Shown in pieces: positions 8,069 to 17,837 of a DNA stretch of 64,000 bases. The position numbers and the translations under genes are program-made. A model generated the notes under the pieces. The model was not told the origin of the DNA and made no database searches. It saw only the letters and a list, made by a program, of their open reading frames with translations. Origin of the DNA: Jhaorihella thermophila (lineage in GTDB: Bacteria > Pseudomonadota > Alphaproteobacteria > Rhodobacterales > Rhodobacteraceae); assembly GCF_900108275.1 (NCBI RefSeq), contig NZ_FNVD01000005.1:1-64000 (forward strand), written 5' to 3'. How positions within the stretch are numbered: the stretch's first letter is position 1; each line of letters begins with the position of its first letter.

Positions 8069-8770
8069 TCAGACCATGCGGATGACATCCTTTTCGATCG
8101 CCAGCATGTAGCCGCGCCTGGCGATGTTCTTGACCAGCAGCGCGCTGACCATCTGGTTGCCCAGCGTATCCCTCAGCCGCTTGATCCGGGTGGCGCCGGC
8201 TGCCTCGTCGCAGTCGGCCGGGTCGCGGCCCGACACCATCGCCTCGATCTCGGCGCCCGAAAGCACGTCGTCGTCCATCCGCGCCTCGGCCAGCACGGAC
8301 AGCGTCTCCATCGCCGCCGCCGTCAGCTTGAATTCGAGGTTGTTGAGATAGACCGTGTTTTCCTCGCGACTGATGAGCAGCGACGTCACCTGAATGCCCG
8401 ACCGTTCGATTTCGCCCATGCGGCGGTTGAGCGTCACCAGCATCACCAGAAACACCAGCGCCGCGATCATCATGGCGGCGGCAAAGACCAGCAGCACGAA
8501 GATCACCATCCGGTAGCTCGCCAGCGTGTCGGCAAAGGCGGTGCCGGACTGGGCGAGGATCTCCAGGAGCTTGATCTCGGCCTGCGTGGTGAGGTCGTTT
8601 TCCACGAAGAGCCGCTCTACCCGCGCGTTGAAGGCGTTGGCGTCCGGCAGGGTCAGCAGCAGAAGCGCCCCCGCCGCGCCAAGGATCGCCACGATGGCGG
8701 CGATGCCGAAGGCGACGATGCGGCTGCCCGACTGCCGCGCCTCAGTAACGGAGATAGTAGGGTCCGGCAT
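8069..8770 (-). CDS. Two-helix membrane protein with a C-terminal OmpR/PhoB-type winged helix
   Basis: A 233-aa protein with membrane segments at about 17-41 and 87-114 enclosing a short periplasmic loop rich in charged residues. A cytoplasmic domain at about 135-228 follows the Trans_reg_C pattern: LEFKLTAAAMETL, RIKRLRDTLG, VKNIARRGYML. This is the reverse of ToxR/CadC, where the DNA-binding part is N-terminal. The ATG at 8770 is preceded by AAGGAAGGCTA. Its start overlaps the 3' end of the secreted-protein gene 8742-9032 by 29 bases, so the two are probably co-translated. A one-component membrane regulator is the likely role; targets are unknown. Confidence 0.75.
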   Translation of the reverse strand: MPDPTISVTEARQSGSRIVAFGIAAIVAILGAAGALLLLTLPDANAFNARVERLFVENDLTTQAEIKLLEILAQSGTAFADTLASYRMVIFVLLVFAAAMMIAALVFLVMLVTLNRRMGEIERSGIQVTSLLISREENTVYLNNLEFKLTAAAMETLSVLAEARMDDDVLSGAEIEAMVSGRDPADCDEAAGATRIKRLRDTLGNQMVSALLVKNIARRGYMLAIEKDVIRMV

Positions 8771-9032
8771 TAGCCTTCCTTTCCTCAAGCCCCTCGGGGC
8801 CAAAGACCGAAATGATGCTCAGCAGCGTCCAGCCCTGCGCCCTCAACCGGGCGGCGGCTTCGGCCCGGGCGTTGGCGGGCGTGCATTCGCCGTGCAGCTC
8901 GATCACGCCGTAATGCAGGCGCAGCGGGTTGTCGCGCTTGGCCTTGTAGTCGGCATAGCAGCCGGCGGCGGGGGCTTGGCCCGCGGCCGCGATCAGGGCG
9001 GCGGCGGCAAGGGTGCGGATGATCTGTCTCAT
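8742..9032 (-). CDS. Small secreted protein of unknown function
   Basis: The 96-aa product has a signal peptide with likely cleavage after GQAPAA, leaving about 73 mature residues with two Cys (GCYADY... and GECTPAN) that could form one disulfide. I recognise no family. The ATG at 9032 is preceded by AGGATGACGGC. The 3' end runs 29 bases into the membrane winged-helix gene, so the pair looks like an operon; it could be a periplasmic partner or ligand of that protein, which is inference from position. Confidence 0.7.
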   Translation of the reverse strand: MRQIIRTLAAAALIAAAGQAPAAGCYADYKAKRDNPLRLHYGVIELHGECTPANARAEAAARLRAQGWTLLSIISVFGPEGLEERKANAGPYYLRY

Positions 9033-9203
9033 GCCGTCATCCTGCGCCTTGCGGGGGCGTTATTCAATAACCGCAGGGGTTTGGGCGGCCTGATATCGGA
9101 TAACAGGGGGCCGTTATTGCCTGTCTTCCGGCAGGGGGGCGAGGCTGAACCCGTCATCGGACGCAGCCGTCCGAACCGAAACACCGGGAAAAGGAGTCCC
9201 CCC

Positions 9204-9671
9204 ATGCACCGCAAGTTCATTGCCTTCATCGTTTCGGCCGCCATCGCCGTGACCGGAATTTCGGCGGGGACGCCGGCCCGCGCGGATTCCGATACGGCCA
9301 GGCTGTTTGCCGGGCTGACCGCGCTGGCCATCATCGGCCTTGCCATCAACGATCACAACAAGCGCAAACGCGTCCGGATCGCGGTGTCGCGCAACGCCCC
9401 GCCGCGCGCCACGGTTCAGCCGCGCTGGAAGCCGCGCCCGCTGCCGCCCCGGTTTCATCGCTATACTTTGCCGCGCCAGTGCCTGCGCCAGGTCGGTCCG
9501 CGCGGCGATACCCGGCTGCGGCTGGGTCGGCGCTGTCTGGAGCGCAACTATGACCACACCCGCTCGCTGCCGTCCAAATGCTACCGGCAGGACTGGACCC
9601 GGCGCGGGTTGCGTCAGGGCTATGGCGTCAACTGCCTGCTGAACGAAGGCTACAGGCTGAGCCGCAACTGA
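9204..9671 (+). CDS. Secreted basic protein of unknown function
   Basis: A 155-aa protein with a clear signal peptide (cleavage after TPARA), a second hydrophobic patch at about 33-48 ([15 protein letters not shown]), then a strongly basic Arg/Pro-rich stretch. The C-terminal half has four Cys in similar settings (QCLR, RCLE, KCYR, NCLL), possibly two disulfides. AAAAGGAGT upstream of the ATG at 9204 is a strong ribosome binding site. A terminator follows at 9709-9734. Proteins of this style are common but uncharacterised in Rhodobacterales. Confidence 0.75.
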   Translation: MHRKFIAFIVSAAIAVTGISAGTPARADSDTARLFAGLTALAIIGLAINDHNKRKRVRIAVSRNAPPRATVQPRWKPRPLPPRFHRYTLPRQCLRQVGPRGDTRLRLGRRCLERNYDHTRSLPSKCYRQDWTRRGLRQGYGVNCLLNEGYRLSRN

Positions 9672-9708
9672 GCAGTCGGCAAAAGGCCGGCCGGAGCGAT
9701 CCGGCCAG

Positions 9709-9734
9709 ACGGGGGTCCGCGCGGCCCCCGTTTT
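9709..9734 (+). terminator. Rho-independent terminator after the secreted basic protein gene
   Basis: ACGGGGG (9709-9715) pairs with CCCCCGT (9725-9731), followed by TTTT. An additional GGCCGG...CCGGCC hairpin precedes it. Confidence 0.7.
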
Positions 9735-9787
9735 GCGCTGGCGGGTTTGTGCTTGCACGGTCGGGATGCATCGGGCAGCAAGACCCC

Positions 9788-10420
9788 ATGAACACCCCCG
9801 ATTACAACCTGGAACAAGAGGCCCGCGCCCAGGGGTATCTGCGCATCGCCGGCGTGGACGAGGTGGGGCGCGGTCCGCTTGCCGGTCCGGTGAGCGCCGC
9901 CGCCGTGATCCTGAACCCCGACGACATCCCCGCCGGGCTGAACGATTCCAAGAAACTCACGGCTCGGGCGCGCGCGGCGCTGGCCGCCGAAATCGAGGCG
10001 CGCGCCACCGTCGCCGTCGCCCATGCCAGCGTCGAGGAGATCGACACGCTCAACATCCTGCGCGCCAGCCATCTGGCGATGGAACGCGCCGTCGCGGCAC
10101 TGTCGCCGCAGCCCGATTTCCTGCTGATCGACGGCAACATGATCCCGCGCGGCCTGACGCTGCCCGCCCGCGCCGTGGTCAAGGGCGACGCCCGGTCGCT
10201 GTCGATCGCGGCGGCGTCAATCGTGGCGAAAGTATGGCGTGACCGGATCATGGTGGACTTGGCGCAACAGTTCCCGGGCTATGGCTGGGAAACCAACGCC
10301 GGATACCCGTCCAAGGCCCATCGCGCGGCGCTTCAAAATCTTGGGGTCACCCCACATCATAGGCGTTCTTTCAAACCGGTCCACAATATCTTGTATCAAG
10401 AAAAAACAGTAAGTGACTGA
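9788..10420 (+). CDS. rnhB: Ribonuclease HII
   Basis: A 210-aa protein of normal RNase HII length that nicks the RNA strand of RNA-DNA hybrids and removes misincorporated ribonucleotides. Catalytic residues are visible in [16 protein letters not shown] (Asp and Glu), in FLLIDGN (Asp), and in the [14 protein letters not shown] segment. The ATG at 9788 follows a poor ribosome binding site but matches the expected N-terminus. It lies directly upstream of ccrM, a pairing often seen in Rhodobacterales and Caulobacterales. Confidence 0.95.
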   Translation: MNTPDYNLEQEARAQGYLRIAGVDEVGRGPLAGPVSAAAVILNPDDIPAGLNDSKKLTARARAALAAEIEARATVAVAHASVEEIDTLNILRASHLAMERAVAALSPQPDFLLIDGNMIPRGLTLPARAVVKGDARSLSIAAASIVAKVWRDRIMVDLAQQFPGYGWETNAGYPSKAHRAALQNLGVTPHHRRSFKPVHNILYQEKTVSD

Positions 10421-10457
10421 TTCAAAAAAGAAATTGACGACGATTCGGCTTTGAATC
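10419..10457 (+). promoter_or_regulatory. ccrM promoter region with three GANTC methylation sites
   Basis: GATTC at 10419-10423, GATTC at 10442-10446 and GAATC at 10453-10457 lie within 39 bases, 57-95 bases upstream of the ccrM start. TTGACG (10434-10439) is a possible -35. GANTC is the CcrM target itself. In Caulobacter, methylation of GANTC in the ccrM promoter affects its own transcription. Confidence 0.6.
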
Positions 10458-10474
10458 ATTTTTGTCCTCAATGA

Positions 10475-11617
<1,143 letters not shown>

Positions 11618-11686
11618 CGCGCGCTCCATCGCATTTTCCGACGAAATACCGCCGGTGCCCAAGGCCAGCCGCCGGGCACCACACCT

Positions 11687-11714
11687 GCCCCGCCATGTCC
11701 GGCGGGGCCTTTTT
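11687..11714 (+). terminator. Rho-independent terminator after ccrM
   Basis: GCCCCGCC (11687-11694), loop ATGTCC, GGCGGGGC (11701-11708), then C and a T-run from 11710. A second hairpin, GGTGCCC/GGGCACC, lies just upstream. Confidence 0.85.
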
Positions 11715-11808
11715 CCTTTTCGCGCAAATCCTATTTTCTGACCGTCAGGGGGTGCATTCCGCGCCGGAGCGGTATATCTGCCTTTCAGTCATATAAGGAT
11801 ATTGGAAT

Positions 11809-13194
11809 ATGACGGATACCCCGATCACGCCGCGCAGCGGATTCCGGCTTGCCGACCGGTTCGAAACGAAAGCAACCGTTCAGAACAAGTATACCGAAGC
11901 CGCGCTTGAACGGCACAAGCGCGAAGGAATGGTTCTGGCGGTGCGGGCGCGCTGGATCGCGATGGCGCTGATCGCGGTGTTTCTGGTCGTGGCCTATCCG
12001 GAGTGGAGCGTTCTCTACTATCATTTCATTCTTGCGCTTGTTGCGCTGAACGGCTGGTTCATGCTGCGTGTCGCCCGTGTCGGCCGGTCGCGGCTGGAAC
12101 TGGCGCTGATCCTGCTGGACCTGGTAATCATGACCGTGGGCATGGTCGCGCCCAACCCTTTCAGCACCGCCGACATGCCGGTTGCGATGCAATACCGGTT
12201 CGAAAACTTCATCTATTTCTTCGTGCTGCTGTCGGGGGCGACGCTGGCCTATTCCTGGCGGACGGTGATCATGATGGGCAACCTGACGGCGGCAATCTGG
12301 GCGCTGGGCCTGCTGGCCGCCTGGTGGTTTTCGACACCGTTTCCCGGTCTCAGCGAGGCGGTGGCATGGGCGCTGGCCGACTATCCCTTCATGGCCGAGA
12401 TGCTCGACCCCAACAGTTTTTGGATCGAGTTGCGCATTCAGGAGATGCTGGTCTTCATACTGGTGGCGGTGACGCTGGGCGTGTCGGTGCGCCGGTTCAA
12501 CACGCTGCTGATGACCAACGCGGCGCTGGAACGGGAGCGGGCGAACCTGTCGCGCTATTTTTCGCCCAACGTGGTGGAGGAGCTGTCGAACAATGACGAG
12601 CCGCTGAAGCAGGTGCGGCGACAGGACGTCGCGGTGCTGTTCGCGGATATCGTCGATTTCACGCGCTTTGCCTCGGGCCGCGACCCGCAGGAGGTGATCC
12701 AGACCCTGCGCGGTTTCCACGCCCGGATGGAGGCCGAGGTGTTCCGCCACGGCGGCACCCTGGACAAGTATCTGGGCGACGGGCTGATGGCGACCTTTGG
12801 CACGCCGGTTGCGGGGGACCACGATGCCACCAATGCGCTGGCCTGCGCGCGGGCGATGGTGCGGGCGATGGACCACTGGAACCGCGAACGCCGCCGGCGG
12901 GGCGAAGAGGAGATCCTTGCCGGGATCGGGGTTCACTATGGACCGGCCGTTCTGGGAGACATCGGCGGCAATCGGCTGGAATTCGCGGTGATCGGCAGCA
13001 CGGTCAATATTGCCAGCCGGCTGGAGGCGCTGACGCGGAACTACAAGGTGCGACTGGTCATCAGCGACGATCTGCGCGCGCAGGTGATTCGGGAATCCGG
13101 GGACAGGCTGGATATCCTCGAGGGCCTTGTGCGCCTGCCCGATCAGCAGATTCGCGGCATCGAAAAGCGGATCACGATCTGGACCCACGCCTGA
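11809..13194 (+). CDS. Membrane-bound class III adenylate cyclase
   Basis: A 461-aa protein. An N-terminal cytoplasmic stretch is followed by about six membrane helices (around 45-225), then a catalytic domain from about 265. It has metal-binding Asp in VAVLFADIVDFTRFA and KYLGDGLMATFG, the Lys before GDG, and Asn/Arg in VIGSTVNIASRLE. At the second adenine-selecting position the sequence reads LEFAVIG, with Glu-Phe-Ala where cyclases usually have Asp-x-Thr. AAGGATATTGGAAT precedes the ATG at 11809. cAMP synthesis is likely; the signal is unknown. Confidence 0.9.
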   Translation: MTDTPITPRSGFRLADRFETKATVQNKYTEAALERHKREGMVLAVRARWIAMALIAVFLVVAYPEWSVLYYHFILALVALNGWFMLRVARVGRSRLELALILLDLVIMTVGMVAPNPFSTADMPVAMQYRFENFIYFFVLLSGATLAYSWRTVIMMGNLTAAIWALGLLAAWWFSTPFPGLSEAVAWALADYPFMAEMLDPNSFWIELRIQEMLVFILVAVTLGVSVRRFNTLLMTNAALERERANLSRYFSPNVVEELSNNDEPLKQVRRQDVAVLFADIVDFTRFASGRDPQEVIQTLRGFHARMEAEVFRHGGTLDKYLGDGLMATFGTPVAGDHDATNALACARAMVRAMDHWNRERRRRGEEEILAGIGVHYGPAVLGDIGGNRLEFAVIGSTVNIASRLEALTRNYKVRLVISDDLRAQVIRESGDRLDILEGLVRLPDQQIRGIEKRITIWTHA

Positions 13195-13200
13195 CAGCCT

Positions 13201-13278
13201 GGGATCCGGCGGTGCATGGGGGCTCTGCCCCCGTCGCCCTGCGGGCGCCTCCCCCGGAGTATTTTGGGCAAGATGAAG
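13201..13278 (+). repeat. Dispersed intergenic repeat, AAGATGAAG-tail class
   Basis: GGGATCC, then GGGGGCTCTGCCCCC (13218-13232), CTCCCCCGGAGTATTTTG and GCAAGATGAAG. It lies between the convergent cyclase and alkB genes. The core palindrome matches the copy at 1743-1838, but the tail is of the other class. Confidence 0.8.
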
Positions 13279-13296
13279 AAGCGGGAGGTTCGCGTC

Positions 13297-14436
13297 TCAG
13301 CCGCGGCCCGGCATCGGCGTTTGCATCTTGTTGTAGGGCCGCCAGTCGGTGATCTCGGGGTAATACATCTCGCGCCACTTGCGCACGCGCGGGTTCATCA
13401 CCTTGCGCCAGAGCGAGGGGATCATCGCGGCGATGGTCATGACCGGGTAGCCATAGGGCAGCTGCGGCGCCTGCGCCTCGGTGTAGTTCTGCAGCAGGGG
13501 AAAGCGCCGGTCGGGCTTGTAGTGGTGGTCGGAATGGCGCTGCAGGTTGATGAGCAGCCAGTTCGAGGTCCGGTGCGCGGCGTTCCAGGAATGATGCGGC
13601 CGGACGGGTTCGTATCGGCCTTCGCCCAGGTGTTTCCGGGTCAGGCCGTAATGTTCGACATAGTTCACCAGCTCCAGTTGCCAGACCGCCACCCCCGCCT
13701 GCAGCAGGAACAGCCCCAGCCCGGCCCAGCCGCCGAGCGCCAGCGCCAGCAACAGCATCGCGCCCTGCAGCGCCCAATAGCGGAAGAACGGGTTGGACGG
13801 GTGCGTCCACGGCAGCCCCTTGCGGGCGAGCCGTTCCTTCTCCGCCCGGAAGGCCGAGGCCAGGCATTGCCGCAGTACGCGCGGGTAGAAGCGGTGGAAG
13901 CCTTCATTGTAGCGCGCGGTGACCGGGTCGCGCGGGGTGCCGACATGGGGGTGGTGGACCAGAAGGTGTTCGGATCGGAAATGCGAATAGAGCACCATCG
14001 CCAGCAGGATGTCGGCCAGCCAGCGCTCTTCGCGGCTTTTCTGGTGCATGAGTTCGTGGCTGTAGTTGATGCCCACGGTCCCGGTGAGGACGCCGACGCC
14101 GAAGAACAGCCCGATGTTTTCCAGTGCCGAAAGGTGGCCGGCGCGGGTTGCATACCAGATCAGCCCGAAAAGCGTGACGAACTGCACCGGAACCCACAGC
14201 ATCGGCAGCAGGCGATACCAGAAAAGCGCCTCTTCCGGCGCGTCGGGGTCGGCGTTCTCGGTGTTCAGCCCCGCAACCGCATCAAGCGCGGCGAAGAGAT
14301 ACCAGGTCACGACCGGTGTCAGAAGCACCCACCAGCCGCCCTTTGTGGCAGAAAACCAGATGATTGGCACCAGAAGGAAGGACATCCAGTAGGGCAAGGC
14401 GATCTTCCAGTCCGAGAGCTGTTCGGCGCGGATCAT
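13297..14436 (-). CDS. alkB: Alkane 1-monooxygenase (AlkB-type membrane diiron hydroxylase)
   Basis: A 379-aa membrane enzyme that hydroxylates medium-chain n-alkanes at the terminal carbon. All the iron-binding histidine boxes are intact: HELMHQK (127-133), EHLLVHH (156-162), NYVEHYGL (258-265) and LQRHSDHH (298-305). NYVEHYGL is the box that separates AlkB from fatty-acid desaturases. About six hydrophobic helices surround the boxes. GAGGACCACCGGA precedes the ATG at 14436. No rubredoxin, rubredoxin reductase or alcohol dehydrogenase gene is adjacent, so electron donors must come from elsewhere. Confidence 0.95.
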   Translation of the reverse strand: MIRAEQLSDWKIALPYWMSFLLVPIIWFSATKGGWWVLLTPVVTWYLFAALDAVAGLNTENADPDAPEEALFWYRLLPMLWVPVQFVTLFGLIWYATRAGHLSALENIGLFFGVGVLTGTVGINYSHELMHQKSREERWLADILLAMVLYSHFRSEHLLVHHPHVGTPRDPVTARYNEGFHRFYPRVLRQCLASAFRAEKERLARKGLPWTHPSNPFFRYWALQGAMLLLALALGGWAGLGLFLLQAGVAVWQLELVNYVEHYGLTRKHLGEGRYEPVRPHHSWNAAHRTSNWLLINLQRHSDHHYKPDRRFPLLQNYTEAQAPQLPYGYPVMTIAAMIPSLWRKVMNPRVRKWREMYYPEITDWRPYNKMQTPMPGRG

Positions 14437-14503
14437 TCCGGTGGTCCTCGATGCAATTCCCTGGCCGGCAGTTTACGCAAGCCTCGGGCGAATGAAAATG
14501 GGG

Positions 14504-15562
14504 TCAGCGCCTGCGCCACAGATCGTAGGCCTTGCGCATCACCGTGGGCAGGTCCGAGGGACGAAAGTCGCGCGCCGCGATCAGGATGGTCCCGGCGGGG
14601 AGCGTGTCTTGCGGCAGCGGCGCGGTCCTGACCGTCAGGATCAGGTGAAAATGGGTGAAGGTATGGCGCACCTCACCCGGAAGGGTCTTCCAGTCGGCGG
14701 CAAAAGGCGGGCGGTCCCGCGGTGCGTCGGACCAGTCCGAGCCCGGCCAGCCCAGCATCCCGCCCAGCAGTCCCTTGTCCGGGCGGCGTTCCAGCAGCAG
14801 CGCGCCATCGGCTCTTTGCGCGACATAGACGATTCCGCGGCGCACGGGCTTGGCCTCTTTCGGCGCGCGGCGCGGCAGGTCGGCGGCGGTCCCGGCGGCG
14901 CGGGCGCGGCAGGGATCACGCAGCGGGCAGATTCCGCAGGCGGGCGACTTGGGCGTGCAGAGGGTGGCGCCCAGATCCATCATCGCCTGGGCGTGATCTC
15001 CGGGCCGGTCATCCGGGGTCAGCGTCGCGGCGAGCGATTTCAGCCGGGGCTTGGCGCGGGGCAGGGGCTCCGGGACATCGAAGAGCCGCGCCACCACCCG
15101 TTCCACATTGCCGTCCACCACCGTCTCCGGCCGGTCGAAGGCGATCGCGGCTATCGCGGCGGCTGTGTAGGGGCCGATGCCGGGCAGGGCGAGGAGATCC
15201 TCGTAGTGGTCCGGAAACCGCCCGCCCAGATCGCGCGCCACGATACGGGCGCATTTCAGAAGGTTGCGCGCGCGGGCGTAATAGCCCAGCCCCGCCCATT
15301 CCCCCATCACCCGGTCATCCGGAGCGGCGGCCAGATCTCCGACCGTCGGCCAGAGCCGCGTGAAGCGATGGAAATAGTCCCGGACCGCCGCCACGGTGGT
15401 CTGTTGCAGCATGATCTCGCTGAGCCAGACGCGGTAGGGATCGGGCCGGATCCCCGCGGCGCGCTCGGCCGGTCCCACGCGCCAGGGCAGGTCGCGTGCG
15501 TGCCGGTCATACCACGCCAGCAGTCGGGCGGTCACGGCAGGTGCGTCGGGGAGGTCACGCAA
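14504..15562 (-). CDS. mutY: Adenine DNA glycosylase MutY
   Basis: A 352-aa base-excision repair enzyme that removes A mispaired with 8-oxoG. Visible are the catalytic Glu in SEIMLQQTTVAAV, the helix-hairpin-helix LPGIGPYTAAAI with catalytic Asp in VVDGNVERV, a four-cysteine iron-sulfur loop spaced C-x6-C-x2-C-x5-C, and a C-terminal NUDIX-like domain that recognises 8-oxoG. The start is taken as TTG at 15562, with a GGGA upstream; a GTG nine codons in is the alternative. Divergent from the DciA-like gene, 83 bases away. Confidence 0.95.
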   Translation of the reverse strand: MRDLPDAPAVTARLLAWYDRHARDLPWRVGPAERAAGIRPDPYRVWLSEIMLQQTTVAAVRDYFHRFTRLWPTVGDLAAAPDDRVMGEWAGLGYYARARNLLKCARIVARDLGGRFPDHYEDLLALPGIGPYTAAAIAAIAFDRPETVVDGNVERVVARLFDVPEPLPRAKPRLKSLAATLTPDDRPGDHAQAMMDLGATLCTPKSPACGICPLRDPCRARAAGTAADLPRRAPKEAKPVRRGIVYVAQRADGALLLERRPDKGLLGGMLGWPGSDWSDAPRDRPPFAADWKTLPGEVRHTFTHFHLILTVRTAPLPQDTLPAGTILIAARDFRPSDLPTVMRKAYDLWRRR

Positions 15563-15645
15563 TCTTTATTGTCCCGGTTTCGCGGTTTCGCTGGCGCCCG
15601 GCGGCGCGGCGACTAGAATAGGGCCCGCAGGCAGGGAATCCACCC

Positions 15646-16152
15646 ATGCAGAGACGAAAATCGACAACTCGCGGGTTCAAGCGCACCGCTTCCGTTCTAA
15701 GCGACCAGATTCGCCGCGCCGGCGAAAGCCGGGGCTTTGCCGTGTCCCGTGTCCTCACCCATTGGGAAGAGATCGCCGGGCCCGAGATCGCCGCGATCGC
15801 CCGACCGGTCAACATCTCATACGGGCGGGGCGGGTTCGGCGCGACGCTGACGGTGCTGACCACCGGCGCGCAGGCGCCGATGCTCGAGATGCAAAAGGAC
15901 CGCATCCGCGAGCGCGTGAACGCCGTCTATGGCTACAACGCGATCAGCGGGGTACGGATCACCCAGACCGCGCCCACCGGCTTTGCCGAGGGACAGGCGG
16001 CCTTTGCCCACAGGCCGAAGGCCGCGCCGCCCGCACCGGATCCGGCGATCCTGTCCCGCGCGGCGCAGGCGGCGGATGGCGTGAAGAGCGATGATCTGCG
16101 CGCCGCCCTTGAACGCCTGGGCCGCAACGTTCTATCCAAGTCGAAAACCTGA
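15646..16152 (+). CDS. DUF721 (DciA-like) protein
   Basis: A 168-aa protein whose N-terminal ~110 residues follow the DUF721 pattern: basic leader, GFAVSRVLTHWEEIAGPEIA, then LTVLTTGAQAPMLEMQKDRIRERVNAVYG. In many bacteria lacking DnaC, DciA proteins interact with the replicative helicase DnaB. The C-terminal tail is Ala/Pro-rich and probably flexible. It is followed after 13 bases by the DsbA-like gene. Function here is by family only. Confidence 0.82.
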   Translation: MQRRKSTTRGFKRTASVLSDQIRRAGESRGFAVSRVLTHWEEIAGPEIAAIARPVNISYGRGGFGATLTVLTTGAQAPMLEMQKDRIRERVNAVYGYNAISGVRITQTAPTGFAEGQAAFAHRPKAAPPAPDPAILSRAAQAADGVKSDDLRAALERLGRNVLSKSKT

Positions 16153-16165
16153 GAAAGGGGTTCAC

Positions 16166-16837
16166 ATGACCCGAATTCTGACCGCGATCTTCGCCGTGGC
16201 CCTGGTGGCGGTGGGGGCCTTCCTGTTCATGGGGCGCGAGCCGGCGAACACGTCCGCGCTCACGCCGTTCGTTGGTGCCGCGAATGCCCAGGACGCGGGA
16301 GAGATCGACACGTCCACCGTGGTCGAAATGGCGCTGGGGGCCGAAGACGCGCCGGTGACCTTCGTCGAATATTCCTCATTCACCTGCCCCCATTGCCGGA
16401 ACTTTCACGAAGACGTCTTCAAGAAGCTCAAGGCCGAATATATCGACACCGGCAAAGTGCGGTTCATCTATCGCGATGTCTATTTCGACCGTTACGGCCT
16501 GTGGGCGGCGATGATCGCGCGCTGCGAGCCCGAGAAGTTCTTTGGCATTGCCGATCTGATCTACAAGGGCCAGTCCGACTGGGCCCGCGGCGAAACGCCC
16601 GAAGAGGTCGTCGGCAAGCTGCGCAAGATCGGGCGGCTGGCCGGCATCCCCGATGACAAGCTGGACGCCTGTCTGAGCGACGGACAGAAGGCGCAGACCC
16701 TCGTGGCATGGTATCAGGAAAACGCTCAGCGCGACGGCATTCAGGGCACGCCCACCTTCATCATCAACGGAAAGCTGGTGGAAAACCAGCCGTGGGAGGA
16801 TCTCAAGGCCATCATCGAGGCCGAGCTTCAGGGCTGA
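16166..16837 (+). CDS. DsbA-family thiol:disulfide oxidoreductase
   Basis: A 223-aa protein with an N-terminal membrane anchor or signal (residues about 4-22) and a thioredoxin-fold domain containing the active site [11 protein letters not shown] cis-proline loop is visible in [10 protein letters not shown] near the C-terminus. The fold and periplasmic location match DsbA/BdbD-type oxidases or DsbC-like isomerases; the CPHC dipeptide favours oxidation. GAAAGGGGTTCAC precedes the ATG at 16166. Its last 26 bases overlap the 3' end of lpxK on the other strand. Confidence 0.9.
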   Translation: MTRILTAIFAVALVAVGAFLFMGREPANTSALTPFVGAANAQDAGEIDTSTVVEMALGAEDAPVTFVEYSSFTCPHCRNFHEDVFKKLKAEYIDTGKVRFIYRDVYFDRYGLWAAMIARCEPEKFFGIADLIYKGQSDWARGETPEEVVGKLRKIGRLAGIPDDKLDACLSDGQKAQTLVAWYQENAQRDGIQGTPTFIINGKLVENQPWEDLKAIIEAELQG

Positions 16838-17837
16838 CCGGGGGAACCGGGGCGGCCCGCAGCATCAGGTCGCGCAGGCGGTCCCCGTCGCCGACATGCA
16901 ACCGGACCGGCAGGGTCACGACCTTGCTGCGAAAGGACGCCGGCAACCGTACGGCGTCCTTTTCCGTGGTGACCATCTGCGCCCCCAGCAGCTTGGCCTC
17001 GGCTTCGAGCCGGGTCATCAGGGCCGGCGTCAGCGGCTGGTGATCGTCCAGCGGCTCGGCCCGCAAAAGATTGGCGCCAAGCTCGCGCAGGGTGCGAAAG
17101 AACTTCTCGGGGTGGCCGATCCCGGCAAAGGCCAGCGCCCGCAGGCCCGCCCAGTCCATGCCGGTCTGCAACGGCTCCAGCCGGCCGGTGAAATGCGGCA
17201 CGCTCAGCGCCCGGCCCCATGTGGCGGTGAACCGCGCCTGCGCCTCTGCATCGCCCAGCGACAGCACCGCATCCGCCCGTGCCAGCCCCGCCGCGACGGG
17301 TTCGCGCAGCGGTCCGGCGGGCAGGCACAGACCATTGCCAAAGCCAATGCCGGCATCGACCACGATCAGGGAAAAGTCCTTTTGCACGGCAGGGTTCTGG
17401 AACCCATCGTCCAACAGGATGACGGTTGCGCCAGCCTCCGCCGCCGCCCGCGCGCCGGCGGCGCGGTCTTTGGCGACCCAGACGGGCGCGAAGGCGGCGA
17501 TCAGCAGCGGCTCGTCGCCGACCTTGTCCGCGCTGTGCCCGGTTTCGGACACCCGCACCGGCCCTTTCAGCCGCCCGCCGTGGCCGCGCGTGACCACATG
17601 CGGCACATGCCCCGCCTCGCGCAGCTGCTGGGCGGCCCAGATCACCGTGGGCGTCTTGCCAGTCCCGCCCGCATTCAGGTTTCCCACACAGATCACCGGC
17701 ACGCCGGGATCCTCGCCGGTCCCGCGGGCAACCCGCCGCGCCGTTGCTCGCGCATAGAGCGCCCCCAGCGGCGACAACAGCCGCGCGCGCCAGCCAGGGC
17801 GGTCGGGCGATCTGTTCCAGAAGTCAGGGGCCTGCAT
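16812..17837 (-). CDS. lpxK: Tetraacyldisaccharide 4'-kinase
   Basis: A 341-aa inner-membrane-associated kinase that phosphorylates the 4' position of the lipid A precursor in Raetz-pathway lipid A synthesis. The P-loop [11 protein letters not shown] is at 52-62; VVTRGHGG and LDDGFQN, both typical of LpxK, follow. The start ATG at 17837 overlaps the end of the upstream WaaA-like gene by 14 bases, so the two are one operon. The 3' end overlaps the DsbA-family gene tail-to-tail. Confidence 0.95.
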   Translation of the reverse strand: MQAPDFWNRSPDRPGWRARLLSPLGALYARATARRVARGTGEDPGVPVICVGNLNAGGTGKTPTVIWAAQQLREAGHVPHVVTRGHGGRLKGPVRVSETGHSADKVGDEPLLIAAFAPVWVAKDRAAGARAAAEAGATVILLDDGFQNPAVQKDFSLIVVDAGIGFGNGLCLPAGPLREPVAAGLARADAVLSLGDAEAQARFTATWGRALSVPHFTGRLEPLQTGMDWAGLRALAFAGIGHPEKFFRTLRELGANLLRAEPLDDHQPLTPALMTRLEAEAKLLGAQMVTTEKDAVRLPASFRSKVVTLPVRLHVGDGDRLRDLMLRAAPVPPVSPEARPR

